The notes under the pieces were generated by a model, which was given only the letters and a program-made list of their open reading frames with translations, ran no database searches and was not told the origin of the DNA. Shown here one piece after another: positions 38,447 through 47,767 of a DNA stretch of 64,000 nucleotides. Made by a program: the position numbers and the translations under genes. Numbering within the stretch: the first letter of the stretch is position 1; the number at the start of each line of letters is the position of its first letter. Source of the DNA: Marinobacter adhaerens HP15 (GTDB taxonomy: Bacteria > Pseudomonadota > Gammaproteobacteria > Pseudomonadales > Oleiphilaceae); NCBI RefSeq assembly GCF_000166295.1, contig NC_017506.1, positions 1,798,001 to 1,862,000 of the forward strand, written 5' to 3'.

Positions 38447-39325
38447 TTGCAGACGACCAGAATCAAAGGACTGACCATCGCAGCTCTGGGCGTGCTGTTT
38501 ATCGTGCCCGATGCGTTGCTGGTGAAAATCACCTCCGTGGATCCTGTGGTCTTTCTGTTCTGGCGCGGCCTGTTACTGGCGATCAGTTTTTTTGTGATCA
38601 GCTGGGCGCGATACCGTTCCCGGCTGGTGCCTGAAATTCGAAAATGCGGCCGTAAAGGCCTGTTCTGTGCCGGTGCCTTTGCCATCAGTACCCTCGGGTT
38701 CGTGGTTGGCATGAAGAACACAGCCGCCGGCAATGTGCTGGTCATCCTGAACACCGCGCCGGTCATCGCGGCCGTGATTGCCTGGGCGGTATGGAAAGAA
38801 ACGCTGCCTCTTCGCACCTGGGTAGTTATTCTGGTGTGCGTCACCGGCGCCACCTTCATGGCCGTGGGCGAATTCGGCAAGGGCGACCCTCTGGGTCTGT
38901 TGATGGCCGTGGTTGCCGCCACTGCCCTGGCCTCCAACCTCAACGTAGCGCGCTCCAAACCCGACAGCGATATGAGCGTGATGCTTATGTTCGGCGCGCT
39001 GGTGTTGGCAGGTGTTGCGGCATTGCTTAGTGGTGCGCAGATGCCCTCGGCCCGTGATTTCTTCTTTATCGCCCTGCTCTGTCTGGTGTTCCTGCCCACT
39101 GCGTGCATCCTGATCCAGATTGGCCCCCGCTATATCCCGGCGGCGGAAGTCAGCCTGATGCTGCTTCTGGAAACCGTGTTCGGGTCTTTCCTTGTCTGGC
39201 TATTCCTCGGCGAAGTACCGCCAAAGCTCAGCCTGGTAGGTGGTGTTATTGTATTCTCCGCCCTGGCGGTGCATGGCTGGACAGAAGTAAGCCGGTACCG
39301 AAAAGCGCGGGTGGCAGTTGATTAA
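38447..39325 (+). CDS. DMT-superfamily (EamA) transporter
   Basis: 292 residues, ten predicted helices in two EamA halves (first half: TIAALGVLFIVPDALLV to AVWKETLPLRTW; second half: DPLGLLMAVVAATALASNL to FLGEVPPKLSLVGG). The start is TTG 38447 with a poor ribosome site. The classical 'FLGE' before the last helix is intact. Family members export amino acids, metabolites or drugs; no substrate is indicated. Confidence 0.85.
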   Translation: MQTTRIKGLTIAALGVLFIVPDALLVKITSVDPVVFLFWRGLLLAISFFVISWARYRSRLVPEIRKCGRKGLFCAGAFAISTLGFVVGMKNTAAGNVLVILNTAPVIAAVIAWAVWKETLPLRTWVVILVCVTGATFMAVGEFGKGDPLGLLMAVVAATALASNLNVARSKPDSDMSVMLMFGALVLAGVAALLSGAQMPSARDFFFIALLCLVFLPTACILIQIGPRYIPAAEVSLMLLLETVFGSFLVWLFLGEVPPKLSLVGGVIVFSALAVHGWTEVSRYRKARVAVD

Positions 39326-39378
39326 CCCGGTTCCCGCGCGCGAAGATACGCGCTGATCAAAAACAAGGAACCGCAACA

Positions 39379-40182
39379 ATGACCACCGTACCCAAGCTCA
39401 CCGATGCCCTGTTGACCCTCGAGAACCGTGTCGCCACGCTTACTCTGAACCGTCACGACCTGCGCAATGCGCTGACCGGCTCAAACCTGATCGACGACAT
39501 CGTGACCACCGCGGAATGGGTTAACCAGTGCGAAGACGTGTCGGTAATGGTGATCACCGGAGCGGGCTCTGCGTTCAGTGCAGGCGGCAACATCCGGGAC
39601 ATGGCCAACCGCAGCGGCGATTTTGCCGGCGACGTGGCCGAATGCGCCGACCGTTACCGCAAAGGCATCCAGCGCATTCCCCTGGCCCTGCAGAATGTGG
39701 AAATACCCATCATCGCCGCGGTCAACGGTCCCGCCATCGGAGCCGGCTTCGATTTGGCCAACATGGCGGATATCCGCATTGCCTCGGACAACGCAAAGTT
39801 CGGCGAAACCTTTCTTAACCTGGGAATCATTCCGGGTGACGGCGGCGCCTGGTTTATGCAGCGCCTGATTGGCTATCAGCGCGCCTTCGAGCTAACGCTC
39901 ACCGGGCGGGTGATAGATGCTTCCGAGGCAAAGGAGCTGGGCATTGTTCTGGAGGTGGTGCCAGCGGACGAACTTATGAACGCCGCTAATGCCATGGCAA
40001 GTCGCATGGCCAGCCAGCCACCGAAAGCCACTCGCCTCACCAAACGCCTGATGAAAATGGCGCCGAGAATGGAGCTGAAGGATTTTCTGGATGTATGCGC
40101 CAACTTCCAGGGCATGTGCCACAACGAGCCTGAGCACCTGGAAGCGGTCAACAAAATGCTTGAAGCAATGTCGAAAAAATAG
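39379..40182 (+). CDS. Enoyl-CoA hydratase/isomerase family protein
   Basis: 267 residues, ATG 39379 with AAGGA upstream. Oxyanion-hole motifs FSAGGNIRDM and GPAIGAGFDLANMADIRIAS; the catalytic loop has FGETFLNLGIIPGDGG, so an acidic residue is present, unlike the gene at 37285. C-terminal helices (EAVNKMLEAMSKK) are family-typical. Probably involved in a CoA-ester pathway such as beta-oxidation; the specific substrate is unknown. Confidence 0.87.
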   Translation: MTTVPKLTDALLTLENRVATLTLNRHDLRNALTGSNLIDDIVTTAEWVNQCEDVSVMVITGAGSAFSAGGNIRDMANRSGDFAGDVAECADRYRKGIQRIPLALQNVEIPIIAAVNGPAIGAGFDLANMADIRIASDNAKFGETFLNLGIIPGDGGAWFMQRLIGYQRAFELTLTGRVIDASEAKELGIVLEVVPADELMNAANAMASRMASQPPKATRLTKRLMKMAPRMELKDFLDVCANFQGMCHNEPEHLEAVNKMLEAMSKK

Positions 40183-40186
40183 TGGC

Positions 40187-40204
40187 GGCGGCCAAATGGC
40201 CGCC
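40187..40204 (+). terminator. GC-rich hairpin after the second crotonase
   Basis: Seven-base arms GGCGGCC / GGCCGCC with a 4-base AAAT loop, five bases after the stop at 40182. A short TATCTAT run follows. Likely terminator of the crotonase transcript. Confidence 0.5.
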
Positions 40205-40214
40205 TATCTATCAA

Positions 40215-40232
40215 ACGGGGCTATTGCCCCGT
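40215..40232 (-). terminator. Hairpin at the 3' end of the 40221-40583 gene
   Basis: Arms ACGGGGC / GCCCCGT with a TATT loop; reading on the minus strand it is followed by TTTGATAG. It overlaps the stop codon of the minus-strand gene and, with the neighbouring hairpin, insulates two convergent transcripts. Confidence 0.5.
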
Positions 40233-40583
40233 AAAGACCTTGAGGTCGAGCTCTTTCTCCACCTGCCTTGTAATCGTCTCGTCAGAAAGACTGAAAGCCA
40301 CATGGAACCCCTTTTCGGTCTCGATACCACCATCATTGATGATGGAAACCACCTGCGCAGGATCTGTCAGTTCACTGACATCTTCGACCAGCGCTATCTG
40401 ATCATCTTCCGAAAGCAGACTGTTTGCCGCTTCAATCGCCGAGGAGGCACCCTGGCCGGGTGATGGCGTACAGACAATCATTCTGGCCTGCCCCACTGGC
40501 GTCACGATCAGCCGCTTGGCTTTCTCGATGGGATCGTTCACATAATCTGCGATTTGCTTACCGATAGTTTCAACTTCGGCCAT
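40221..40583 (-). CDS. Conserved hypothetical protein
   Basis: 120 residues from ATG 40583, with GAGGAG ten bases upstream; an in-frame ATG at 40601 would add six residues. Alternating strands and helices (RMIVCTPSPGQGASSAIEAA, DQIALVEDVSELTDPAQ, GIETEKGFHVAFSLSDETI) suggest a small soluble alpha/beta protein with a possible nucleotide-like glycine loop. I do not recognise the family. It is the last ordinary-composition gene before the AT-richer segment. Confidence 0.6.
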   Translation of the reverse strand: MAEVETIGKQIADYVNDPIEKAKRLIVTPVGQARMIVCTPSPGQGASSAIEAANSLLSEDDQIALVEDVSELTDPAQVVSIINDGGIETEKGFHVAFSLSDETITRQVEKELDLKVFTGQ

Positions 40584-40828
40584 GGCGGTTTGTCTCCTCA
40601 TGCGGAAAGCATTGAGTTAAAGCTTACGCCGGGGGTGGGAACGTCGATCACTGCGCTGCTTGAGTCGTCAATTTGGATGGAGATTGAAAAAAGATATCTC
40701 TCAGGTTATGTTGCCAATTTTCTTGCGCCTGCCCTGGAATATTTCGGAAATATAGGCACTTAGGCGATCTTTCTAATGCCGGGTGGAATATATAGAACCT
40801 CGAACCAGCCTGGAGTATTAAGTTTTTT

Positions 40829-41464
40829 ATGAAGCAGTTTCTGCCAAGCGTCGTTCTCACAGTTTGTCTATCACCATACCTCGCGGCTGAAACCAATAGA
40901 TTACCCGAAGGCTTCACAAAACCTACCTTCAGCTATACACAGATCGGTTTTCAGTATGGCTACATCGATCTGAAAACGGAGATTCCTACCACTGATGGAA
41001 CCTACGACAAGCTCGACGCTGTCGAAATCACTGGTTCTTATCAAATTGCACAGAACTTCTTCATTGGAGCGCATTTCCGTCGCGCCGACGAGAAAAAGCA
41101 GCGTTCGAAAGTGGAGATCTCCTCTGGCGCTTTATTTCTGGGAATGCCTCTGGATGCCAGCGAAAAGGTTGATGTCATTCCGACAATAGGTATCGGCGAA
41201 TTTAATACTGAAGCATGTGGTGTCACTCTATGTTTTTCAGATAGCGATACGGCAGCTGTATTTGGAGCGCAGCTTCGCGTTTTTGCCATACCCGATACCC
41301 TGGAGCTAAAGCTGGGCGTCCATGACAACACACTTGAAGGTTCTGATCCCTACTACACGATCGGCCTGGCCGGCTGGGCAAAGCGCCATCACCGCTTATC
41401 GTTTGAATACACCGATGCGGAGGGAATTAGAGGATATGGGCTTGGCTACGGTTTTAACTGGTGA
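40829..41464 (+). CDS. Outer-membrane beta-barrel-like protein
   Basis: 211 residues. Signal peptide 1-21 (FLPSVVLTVCLSPYLAA-ET). The remainder alternates in strands (YTQIGFQYGYIDLKTEIPTT, VEITGSYQIAQNFFIGAHF, KLGVHDNTLE) and ends in an aromatic residue (YGLGYGFNW), as expected for an outer-membrane barrel. Two cysteines (EACGVTLCF) lie in a putative loop. It is in the AT-richer segment next to the IetAS-type genes; no link to them is shown. Confidence 0.7.
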   Translation: MKQFLPSVVLTVCLSPYLAAETNRLPEGFTKPTFSYTQIGFQYGYIDLKTEIPTTDGTYDKLDAVEITGSYQIAQNFFIGAHFRRADEKKQRSKVEISSGALFLGMPLDASEKVDVIPTIGIGEFNTEACGVTLCFSDSDTAAVFGAQLRVFAIPDTLELKLGVHDNTLEGSDPYYTIGLAGWAKRHHRLSFEYTDAEGIRGYGLGYGFNW

Positions 41465-41584
41465 ATCAACAACGAAAGAAAAATCTCTTGCTAGATTCAC
41501 GTTCGTGACTTACACGGTCCCGGGAGTAAAAAACAAAATTGCCGCTTCGCCTGTCGACGCACTCTTACGGTGGGAGAAGCTGAC

Positions 41585-41607
41585 GGTGGCGGCATTCACC
41601 CGCCACC
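41585..41607. terminator. Hairpin between the barrel gene and the protease gene
   Basis: Perfect 8-base arms 41585-41592 and 41600-41607 with a 7-base loop, between two convergent genes. No clear T-run on either strand. A bidirectional terminator is plausible. Confidence 0.45.
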
Positions 41608-41646
41608 TTAGAGTTCTGTCAATAACTGTGCGCCAATGCAAGGTAC

Positions 41647-44152
41647 TCAATTATGAATACGGACTTCAGTTTCAACAGTCGATTCGATTATGGTCTGGAT
41701 CTCATTATAGATATCCGTGTCAACTTCCGGTGCTTCAATTGATATGATTAAAGCGTATCTAGCAGTCTTGTTGAATGACTCAAGCTTTGTTCTAGTTCTC
41801 CACCATCCCATAGCAGGGTAAACCGCAATTACCCCTCTCTCTGATAGCTCGATAGCACTACCGCGCCATACATCTTTATGTATTGAGCCTCGATGCCTGT
41901 ATTCGCCAAAAAGCCAATTGGGATCTCCATTCCCAACTGTTGAATTCCCCTGTTCAGCACTTTGAGCTGCGCGTGACATTCTAGCCTTGAATGCATCCGT
42001 GGACTCAGTTGGGCGCTTTACATCGAAGCGAAGTTGATGGCTCGGGTAACGATATTTACTTGAGACATTGCGACTGGAAGGATTCGGCTCCACGAAATAC
42101 GACAGCGTAACCGTCATCCTAATCTCTGTATCACCCAAAGATGCCAAAAGATCTTTCGGCCACGGCAGTTCATGCAAATTCATGTCTTTGGTTGATGGGG
42201 ATTTTCCCTTCTTTTTTTCAAAGGGCTGAATATGGTCTTCTACAACCATAACAACAGAATTTTTTAAGCTACTAAGCGCACGATTTACGCTTGGAGCGCC
42301 AAAACCAACACAACGGGCTAAACGCTTGGCATTATGCTTGTCTGTTTTCTTAGGGTCGGTGAACTGCTCCGTCATTGCATCGGTCCATTCGGCCGAATGG
42401 ATCATCAACGCCCTTACAGTCTCAGGCCATAGATTTGGATATTCGTGCAGAATCTTTGCAGAAAAATTCGCTGCCAAGGCAGTTGCAGCGCTTGTTGCTT
42501 CGAATGTTGAGAAGTGCCTCTCTGAAATGTCATGGTTTGTAGTTAGAAGCTTGAGACTATTTAGGCCTGCACAGCTATATTATCCTTCCCACATTGCCAG
42601 CCTCGAAAACAACCTCAGGCTTTATCGGCATCGAGTTTTCCCAGGTGAGTGATGTCGTACTATACGGGCTCAAGCCTCCATTTGGAGCTACTGGCTCATA
42701 GTTGTCAGCCCCTAGATCATCAATAACCACCTTTCTTGTGTACCCGCCCACTGTAATTGCATTCCAAGCTTGGCCTGGGTCGTGAATATCTTGTAACTCA
42801 TTATGAGAGGGGTAACCCATTAATTCGGTTAAGTCATCGCCGGTGTTTCCTGCACACACCAGCATAAGTCGGGGAAACCGATTTTCTCCCAAATAGTCAG
42901 AGCAAAGGCTGTCGATCGTGCTTGACCAAGCCGATGGCCGTCCTCTATCCCTTGAATCGGTAGCAGACAATGCCATGACATAGACACGATTCCGATCAAA
43001 CGCTTGAATTTCCGGCAGTGAAACCCCTTCCGCTGTAATTACTCCATGGTGCCTGCCCTTATTGTCCCCGGGCGATCTGATTAGCTTGACCCCTTCCAAG
43101 CGCCAATTCACCTCGAGATCCTCTGTGGTCTCAAGCGCCGTCGTGAGGTCACCCCATACAGAGAGGCCGCTCATTCCCGTTCCATGGCCGTCTTCATCAT
43201 TAATGATCCATGACGGATCAATGACATGTCGATCATCGGAATCAAGGACAGGAGAGATTAATGGATGCCCGGAGTTGATACCGCTATCAAGAACACAAAT
43301 GAAAGGACTGTTTTCATTGTTTGTAAACTTGGTTCTTTCCAGTAATTCGGTTACCCATTCCGTTTGTTCTTCTCTGCCCATTGCATCAAAGAACTCTGCT
43401 GTCTCTTTAGCTCGTCTAATCTCGGAAATCTTGCTCATTAATAGAGAGCTTTGAGATAACTTTGACTTGGTGCAGTGGGCCAAAAGCACTGTTCGTTCAG
43501 GAAACTCCAAAGTGCTGTCAGAAACTTCGATCCCAATTGAAACTGCAACTTTTTTAAAGTCGTGGACTACAGCCGTTCTGTCATCTAGAACAGGCAGCCA
43601 TATCTCCCACCAAATTTCTTGTTGGCCGTCTGTTGGTAAGGCCGAATCGTCGTCGTTCCAAAGTTCGTTAAATGCTGACTCTCGTATAGATTCGATCGCA
43701 TCTATGAGCGTTCTGTTATCTCGAGGACCGCCTTTACGATCCTTACGCCCCTCTAGGTAGTCTTTAATCTTTTTCTCAAAAAATCCGATCTTATCAATGG
43801 GAACAAAAACGGTAGCGGTAACTTTATCGTCATGATACCGCACATTTAGTAATTCAAGTTTTTGTCGTGAGTCAGCCAGACTCTCGAATGCAAGCTCAAC
43901 CCCGGGGAAGCTATCAAACGTCACTTGAAGGCCGATAGATGACTCTAGCTCGTACTGTTCTGCCTCTCGAACTATTGCAGGCTTCGATTCTTTCACACGA
44001 TTAAGCTGGGAGGAGAGGCTTGCGGCTTGTTCCATTCGATTTCGTTGCGGAACATTTTTGGCAGTGACTACCTTCCTTGGATATGTGTATTTTTCAGGTT
44101 TGCCAGTACTACCGAGAATTATATGCTGCCGTCCATCCTTGATGCGGGGCAT
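41647..44152 (-). pseudogene. ietS: IetS-like subtilisin (S8) protease, frame broken before the catalytic serine
   Basis: The first frame (44152 to 42575) gives 525 residues with the S8 catalytic Asp289 (CVLDSGI), His323 (DEDGHGTG) and the oxyanion Asn436 (CAGNTGD). It then ends at a TAG (42575-42577). The next frame continues the family sequence from about 42579: NSLKLLTTNHD, then ATSAATALAA with the catalytic Ser at 42490-42492, and runs to a TGA at 41647-41649. The join needs a +1 or -2 shift near 42578-42586. If repaired the protein would be about 835 residues, the usual size. ATG 44152 has AGGAG upstream. In IetAS pairs this protease is the toxin/effector; the mutation would silence it unless it is a sequencing error or programmed shift. 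Confidence 0.78.
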
Positions 44153-44167
44153 TTACAGCTCCTAACT

Positions 44168-45142
44168 TTATATTGATTTTCTCATCTCTCGACGATCAGT
44201 TATAGCATCTTCCAACATGCTATCAGTGACTTTGTTATGCCCGTATATAAGAGTTTCCTTCAATGCCTCATCTGCGACCCTAACAACTTCAGCATTACTA
44301 AGCCCCTCGCAAAGGTCGGGAAGCTTCGACCACTGGAAATCTTTCGCGACATGACCAGCTAATCTCCCCTTAAACAACCTTACTATTTCATCTTTACTAG
44401 GCATTGCATACCTGATTACATCATCGAAACGCCGAAAAAGTGCGCTATCAAGAACCTCGATGTGATTTGTGGCGCATACAATTAGGCTATTGGAATGGTC
44501 TTCTTCGATCATTTGAAGAAAGCTATTCAAGATTCTTCGGGCTTCACCAACGTCATTCCCTCCTTGGCGCTGCGAACCGAGAGCATCAAATTCATCAAAA
44601 AAATATACGCCTCGAACATTTGATATTGCATCAAACACCTGGCGAAGCTTTGCCGATGACTCACCCATAAATTTTGTTATAAGTGAGTCAAGCCTAACCT
44701 GAAATAGCGGGTAATCAAGTTCACCGGCGAGCGCAGACGCCGTATAGGTCTTCCCCGTTCCGGGCGGACCAACAAGAAGCACTCTTCTCCTTGGGTGTAG
44801 TCCGTGGTCCTTTAGACGACTCATAAACCTTTGCTCTCGAACAATTCGGTCCAGTTGATATCTCACTTTATCCGAAACGACCAGGTCAGAAAGCCTGTTT
44901 TTAGGATGGGAAGCAACTAAAAGACCTGATTCATCCGAAATACTTTTAGCTATTGAAACCGAAGCCTTTCGGAAGGAATTTTTCTTCGCCCTTTGAACAA
45001 TGTCCCTGAGTTCTTGAGCCAATTTCCCATGGCCGCTACGAGCTTCATGCGCAGCAACTTGCAGTGCTATGGACACAAAGCGTTCGTCATCATTCTCAAG
45101 ATGCGACTTAACCAATGCTTTTAAGTGCTCTGAACTTGCCAT
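44168..45142 (-). CDS. ietA: IetA-like AAA ATPase
   Basis: 324 residues. A helical N-terminal region (1-90) precedes an AAA core with Walker A VGPPGTGKT, Walker B YFFDEFDA, sensor-1 ATNH and the arginine region FRRFDD. It is followed after 15 bases by the S8 protease on the same strand. The pair matches IetAS, described as a plasmid stability toxin-antitoxin system and later as a phage-defence system, in which the ATPase controls the subtilisin-like protease. Bases here are clearly AT-richer than in the flanks. ATG 45142 has no good ribosome site. Confidence 0.8.
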   Translation of the reverse strand: MASSEHLKALVKSHLENDDERFVSIALQVAAHEARSGHGKLAQELRDIVQRAKKNSFRKASVSIAKSISDESGLLVASHPKNRLSDLVVSDKVRYQLDRIVREQRFMSRLKDHGLHPRRRVLLVGPPGTGKTYTASALAGELDYPLFQVRLDSLITKFMGESSAKLRQVFDAISNVRGVYFFDEFDALGSQRQGGNDVGEARRILNSFLQMIEEDHSNSLIVCATNHIEVLDSALFRRFDDVIRYAMPSKDEIVRLFKGRLAGHVAKDFQWSKLPDLCEGLSNAEVVRVADEALKETLIYGHNKVTDSMLEDAITDRREMRKSI

Positions 45143-45335
45143 AACGTTACACGCTCTGTATGTGGTGCTCGTTTGCTAAATTAGATGCTGGAATGATAGT
45201 GAAGATCTAGGGCGTTGTCTCATTAAATGGATCTGAATGTGCTGAGCAATGCCGCAAGGTGACTACCTTATCTCTAAATCCAAAAACTCAAGGCGGCAAC
45301 TGGAACCGCTGACTGTAGTGGGGCATTGATTTTAT

Positions 45336-45422
45336 TGGTGCTCCGGGCCGGAATCGAACCGGCACGACCTAACGGTCGAGAGATTTTAAGTCTCTTGTGT
45401 CTACCAATTTCACCACCGGAGC
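45336..45422 (-). tRNA. tRNA-Leu(UAA)
   Basis: 87 bases including encoded CCA. Acceptor arms GCTCCGG and CCGGAGC pair perfectly. The anticodon arm AGAGA-CTTAAAA-TCTCT gives anticodon TAA. A long variable arm (CGACCGTTAGGTCG) and a T-arm (GCCGGTTCGATTCCGGC) identify the class II leucine tRNA. Its 3' end faces the AT-richer segment. Confidence 0.96.
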
Positions 45423-45450
45423 ATTCGGGGGAGGTTTTGACGGGCAGAAT

Positions 45451-45477
45451 TGTATAAGTCTGCGTGGGGTAACGCAA
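45451..45477 (-). promoter_or_regulatory. Possible promoter of tRNA-Leu
   Basis: On the minus strand TTGCGT (45472-45477), a 15-base spacer and TATACA (45451-45456), with the -10 about 28 bases before the mature tRNA. The spacer is shorter than the preferred 17. Confidence 0.35.
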
Positions 45478-45497
45478 TTCGGATTCTGCCCGCACTA

Positions 45498-46151
45498 TCA
45501 GGCTGCCGGGCTGGTCTCTACCGGGTTGATCGCCCTGCCCTTATAAATGTATCCCGCGATTTTCGGGGCCTTGGGGATGTAGAGGTTTTCCAGCTCCTGG
45601 ATTTCAAAGCCGGCGTGACGGATCAGGTCTGCGATGTGTCGGTTCAGGTGGCAGCCGCCGGCCAGCTTTTTCCAGCCCGGGGTAATGCGGTTTTGCCATT
45701 TCCTCGTGTCATCGTGGGGCGATTCGCCGTGTTCCAGGAACAGGAGTTCACCGCCGGGTTTGAGCACTCGGCGCATCTGTTGAAGAGCGGCATTCCAGTC
45801 GGGGATCGTACACAGGGTGAAGGTCAGCAGAACGGTGTCCACGGAGTTGTCGTCCAGAGGGATTTTCTCCCCGGGCAGATCCAGCCATTCAACCTTTATT
45901 GGAGTTTTGGCAAGGTTGGGCTGGGCCTTTCTACGCATGCCTTCTGAGGGCTCCAGGCCGTACACCATATCGACATTATTGGCGTTGTAGAACTCCATGT
46001 TGATGGCCGAGCCCATGCCCACTTCCAGAACCACACCTTTGGCATGGGGAACCACCTGGCTACGAAGTTTCATCACCTGGCCCATTGAGCAAGCCCGGTC
46101 TATGATGTGAGGCAGTATTCTGTCTTCGTAAAAGCTCATCGGCATCACCAT
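45498..46151 (-). CDS. Class I SAM-dependent methyltransferase
   Basis: 217 residues. The listed ATG is 46151; a second ATG at 46139 (MSFYEDRILPHIID) is equally likely and closer to family starts. SAM motif I is LEVGMGSAINMEFYN, an acidic residue follows in GLEPSEGM, and the post-I region is VDTVLLTFTLCTIPD. Related to the UbiE/phospholipid N-methyltransferase-type proteins ('VLKPGGELLFLEHGES'). Substrate unknown. Located between tRNA-Leu and the cyd cluster. Confidence 0.8.
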   Translation of the reverse strand: MVMPMSFYEDRILPHIIDRACSMGQVMKLRSQVVPHAKGVVLEVGMGSAINMEFYNANNVDMVYGLEPSEGMRRKAQPNLAKTPIKVEWLDLPGEKIPLDDNSVDTVLLTFTLCTIPDWNAALQQMRRVLKPGGELLFLEHGESPHDDTRKWQNRITPGWKKLAGGCHLNRHIADLIRHAGFEIQELENLYIPKAPKIAGYIYKGRAINPVETSPAA

Positions 46152-46153
46152 AA

Positions 46154-46167
46154 TTGTTTTAAATCAA
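46154..46167. promoter_or_regulatory. FNR/Anr-like site upstream of the cyd cluster
   Basis: TTGTT-TTAA-ATCAA matches the TTGAT-N4-ATCAA consensus with one mismatch. It lies 155 bases before cydA and 3 bases before the ATG of the divergent methyltransferase, so could affect either. Confidence 0.4.
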
Positions 46168-46322
46168 GGGTGCGACAATCGGCCCTATCGAAACTGCTAG
46201 CTTATTTAGTAGCATAGTAACCATCTGCCGGTAATAACAATATAACAATCAGAGCTAAGGCAGCGGCTGAACGGGTTCGCTGGGCCCGTTTGTTATGATG
46301 TGATCGTTACCGGAGGGTTCCC

Positions 46323-47765
46323 ATGGAACTTGATCCTCTCATCCTATCGCGAATCCAGTTCGCGTTCGTGGTGTCATTTCACGCCATTTTTCCGGTGTTT
46401 ACCATCGGCCTCGCTTCCTACATCGCGGTACTCGAAGGCCTGGCCTTCAAAACCGAGAATCCGTTGTGGGTGAAGCTCTCTGCCTTCTGGACCAAGGTGT
46501 TTGCCGTGGTGTTCGGCATGGGGGTGGTATCAGGCATCGTGATGTCGTTCCAGTTTGGTACCAACTGGAGTAACTTCGCCCAGGCCTCTGCCAATTTCCT
46601 TGGCCCAATCCTGAGTTATGAGGTGGTCACGGCGTTCTTCCTTGAGGCGGCGTTCCTCGGCGTGCTCCTGTTTGGTCGCGACAAGGTGCCCGCTGGTGTT
46701 CACCTGTTTGCCGCTATCATGGTTGCCACCGGCACCTTCATTTCGTCGTTCTGGATTCTCTCGGCGAACAGCTGGATGCAGACTCCGGCCGGCACCGAAC
46801 TTCGCGACGGCGTGTTCTACGTGACTTCCTGGAGCGAGGCGATCTTCAATCCCTCATTCCCCTATCGCTTCGCCCACATGGCATTGGCTTCTTTCCTTAC
46901 CGGTGGCTTTGTTGTGGCCGGCGTGAGCGCCTGGTACCTGTTGCGCGGTCGCGAGGTTGAGGCCAACAAGAAAGCACTGTCCATGTGCCTTTGGCTGTTG
47001 CTGTTCATTGCGCCCGCCCAGGCAGTCCTGGGGGATTTCCACGGCCTGAACACTCTGGAGCATCAGCCGGCCAAGGTGTCAGCGATGGAAGGCAATTGGG
47101 AAACTTCCCGCAATGTGCCTCTGTTGTTGTTTGCCATTCCCGATCAGGAAAACCAGCGCAACCTGTTTGAGATTGGCATTCCCAGCCTGGCCAGTTTCAT
47201 TCTCACCCACGAATGGGACGGCGAGGTTCCGGGCCTGAACGAAGTGGCTGTTGAAGAGCAGCCGCCCGTCGCGATCGTGTTCTGGTCCTTCCGGATCATG
47301 GTGGGTATTGGCTTGCTGATGATCGCCTTCGCAGTCACCGGCCTGGTTTTGAGGGCCGGAGGACGGTACTGGCGCACCAGCTGGTTCCTGCAGGGTATGC
47401 GCTTTATGAGCATTGCCCCCTTCTTTGCGGTGCTGACAGGCTGGTTCGTGACCGAAACAGGCCGGGCACCCTGGCTGGTGTACGGCCAGATGATCCAGGC
47501 ACAGGCATTGACTCCCTCACTGACGGGCGGCATGGCATTGTTCACACTCATCGGCTATATCGTTGTGTACGCTCTGGTGTTCTCTGCCGGCGTGTATTAC
47601 CTGATGCGCGTGCTTTATGTCGGTCTCGAAGACCACGATGAAGACGAGCACGAGGCCGAACGGCCGAAGCGTCCGTTCTCCGCCGCACACGTGCCTTTCG
47701 AAATCGATCACGACTCCGGCGATACTGTTGGTACTGCCAAGCCAGTAAACCAGGGAGGTCACTGA
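46323..47765 (+). CDS. cydA: Cytochrome bd-type (cyanide-insensitive) quinol oxidase subunit I
   Basis: 480 residues. The ATG 46323 has GGAGG six bases upstream. His20 (SFHAIFP) is the predicted heme ligand, and the conserved region ETGRAPWLVYG is the TGRQPW equivalent. The Q-loop is short, as in CioA of pseudomonads rather than E. coli CydA (about 522), and the C-terminus is a charged tail (DDHDEDEHEAERPKRP is within it). It oxidises quinol and reduces oxygen without proton pumping. It is first of four genes with 2-base to overlapping spacing. Confidence 0.94.
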   Translation: MELDPLILSRIQFAFVVSFHAIFPVFTIGLASYIAVLEGLAFKTENPLWVKLSAFWTKVFAVVFGMGVVSGIVMSFQFGTNWSNFAQASANFLGPILSYEVVTAFFLEAAFLGVLLFGRDKVPAGVHLFAAIMVATGTFISSFWILSANSWMQTPAGTELRDGVFYVTSWSEAIFNPSFPYRFAHMALASFLTGGFVVAGVSAWYLLRGREVEANKKALSMCLWLLLFIAPAQAVLGDFHGLNTLEHQPAKVSAMEGNWETSRNVPLLLFAIPDQENQRNLFEIGIPSLASFILTHEWDGEVPGLNEVAVEEQPPVAIVFWSFRIMVGIGLLMIAFAVTGLVLRAGGRYWRTSWFLQGMRFMSIAPFFAVLTGWFVTETGRAPWLVYGQMIQAQALTPSLTGGMALFTLIGYIVVYALVFSAGVYYLMRVLYVGLEDHDEDEHEAERPKRPFSAAHVPFEIDHDSGDTVGTAKPVNQGGH

Positions 47766-47767
47766 TT

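Noticed and set aside
40602..40828. A left attachment repeat copying the tRNA-Leu 3' end.
   Set aside because: No stretch resembling the tRNA 3' end was found by eye in this gap.
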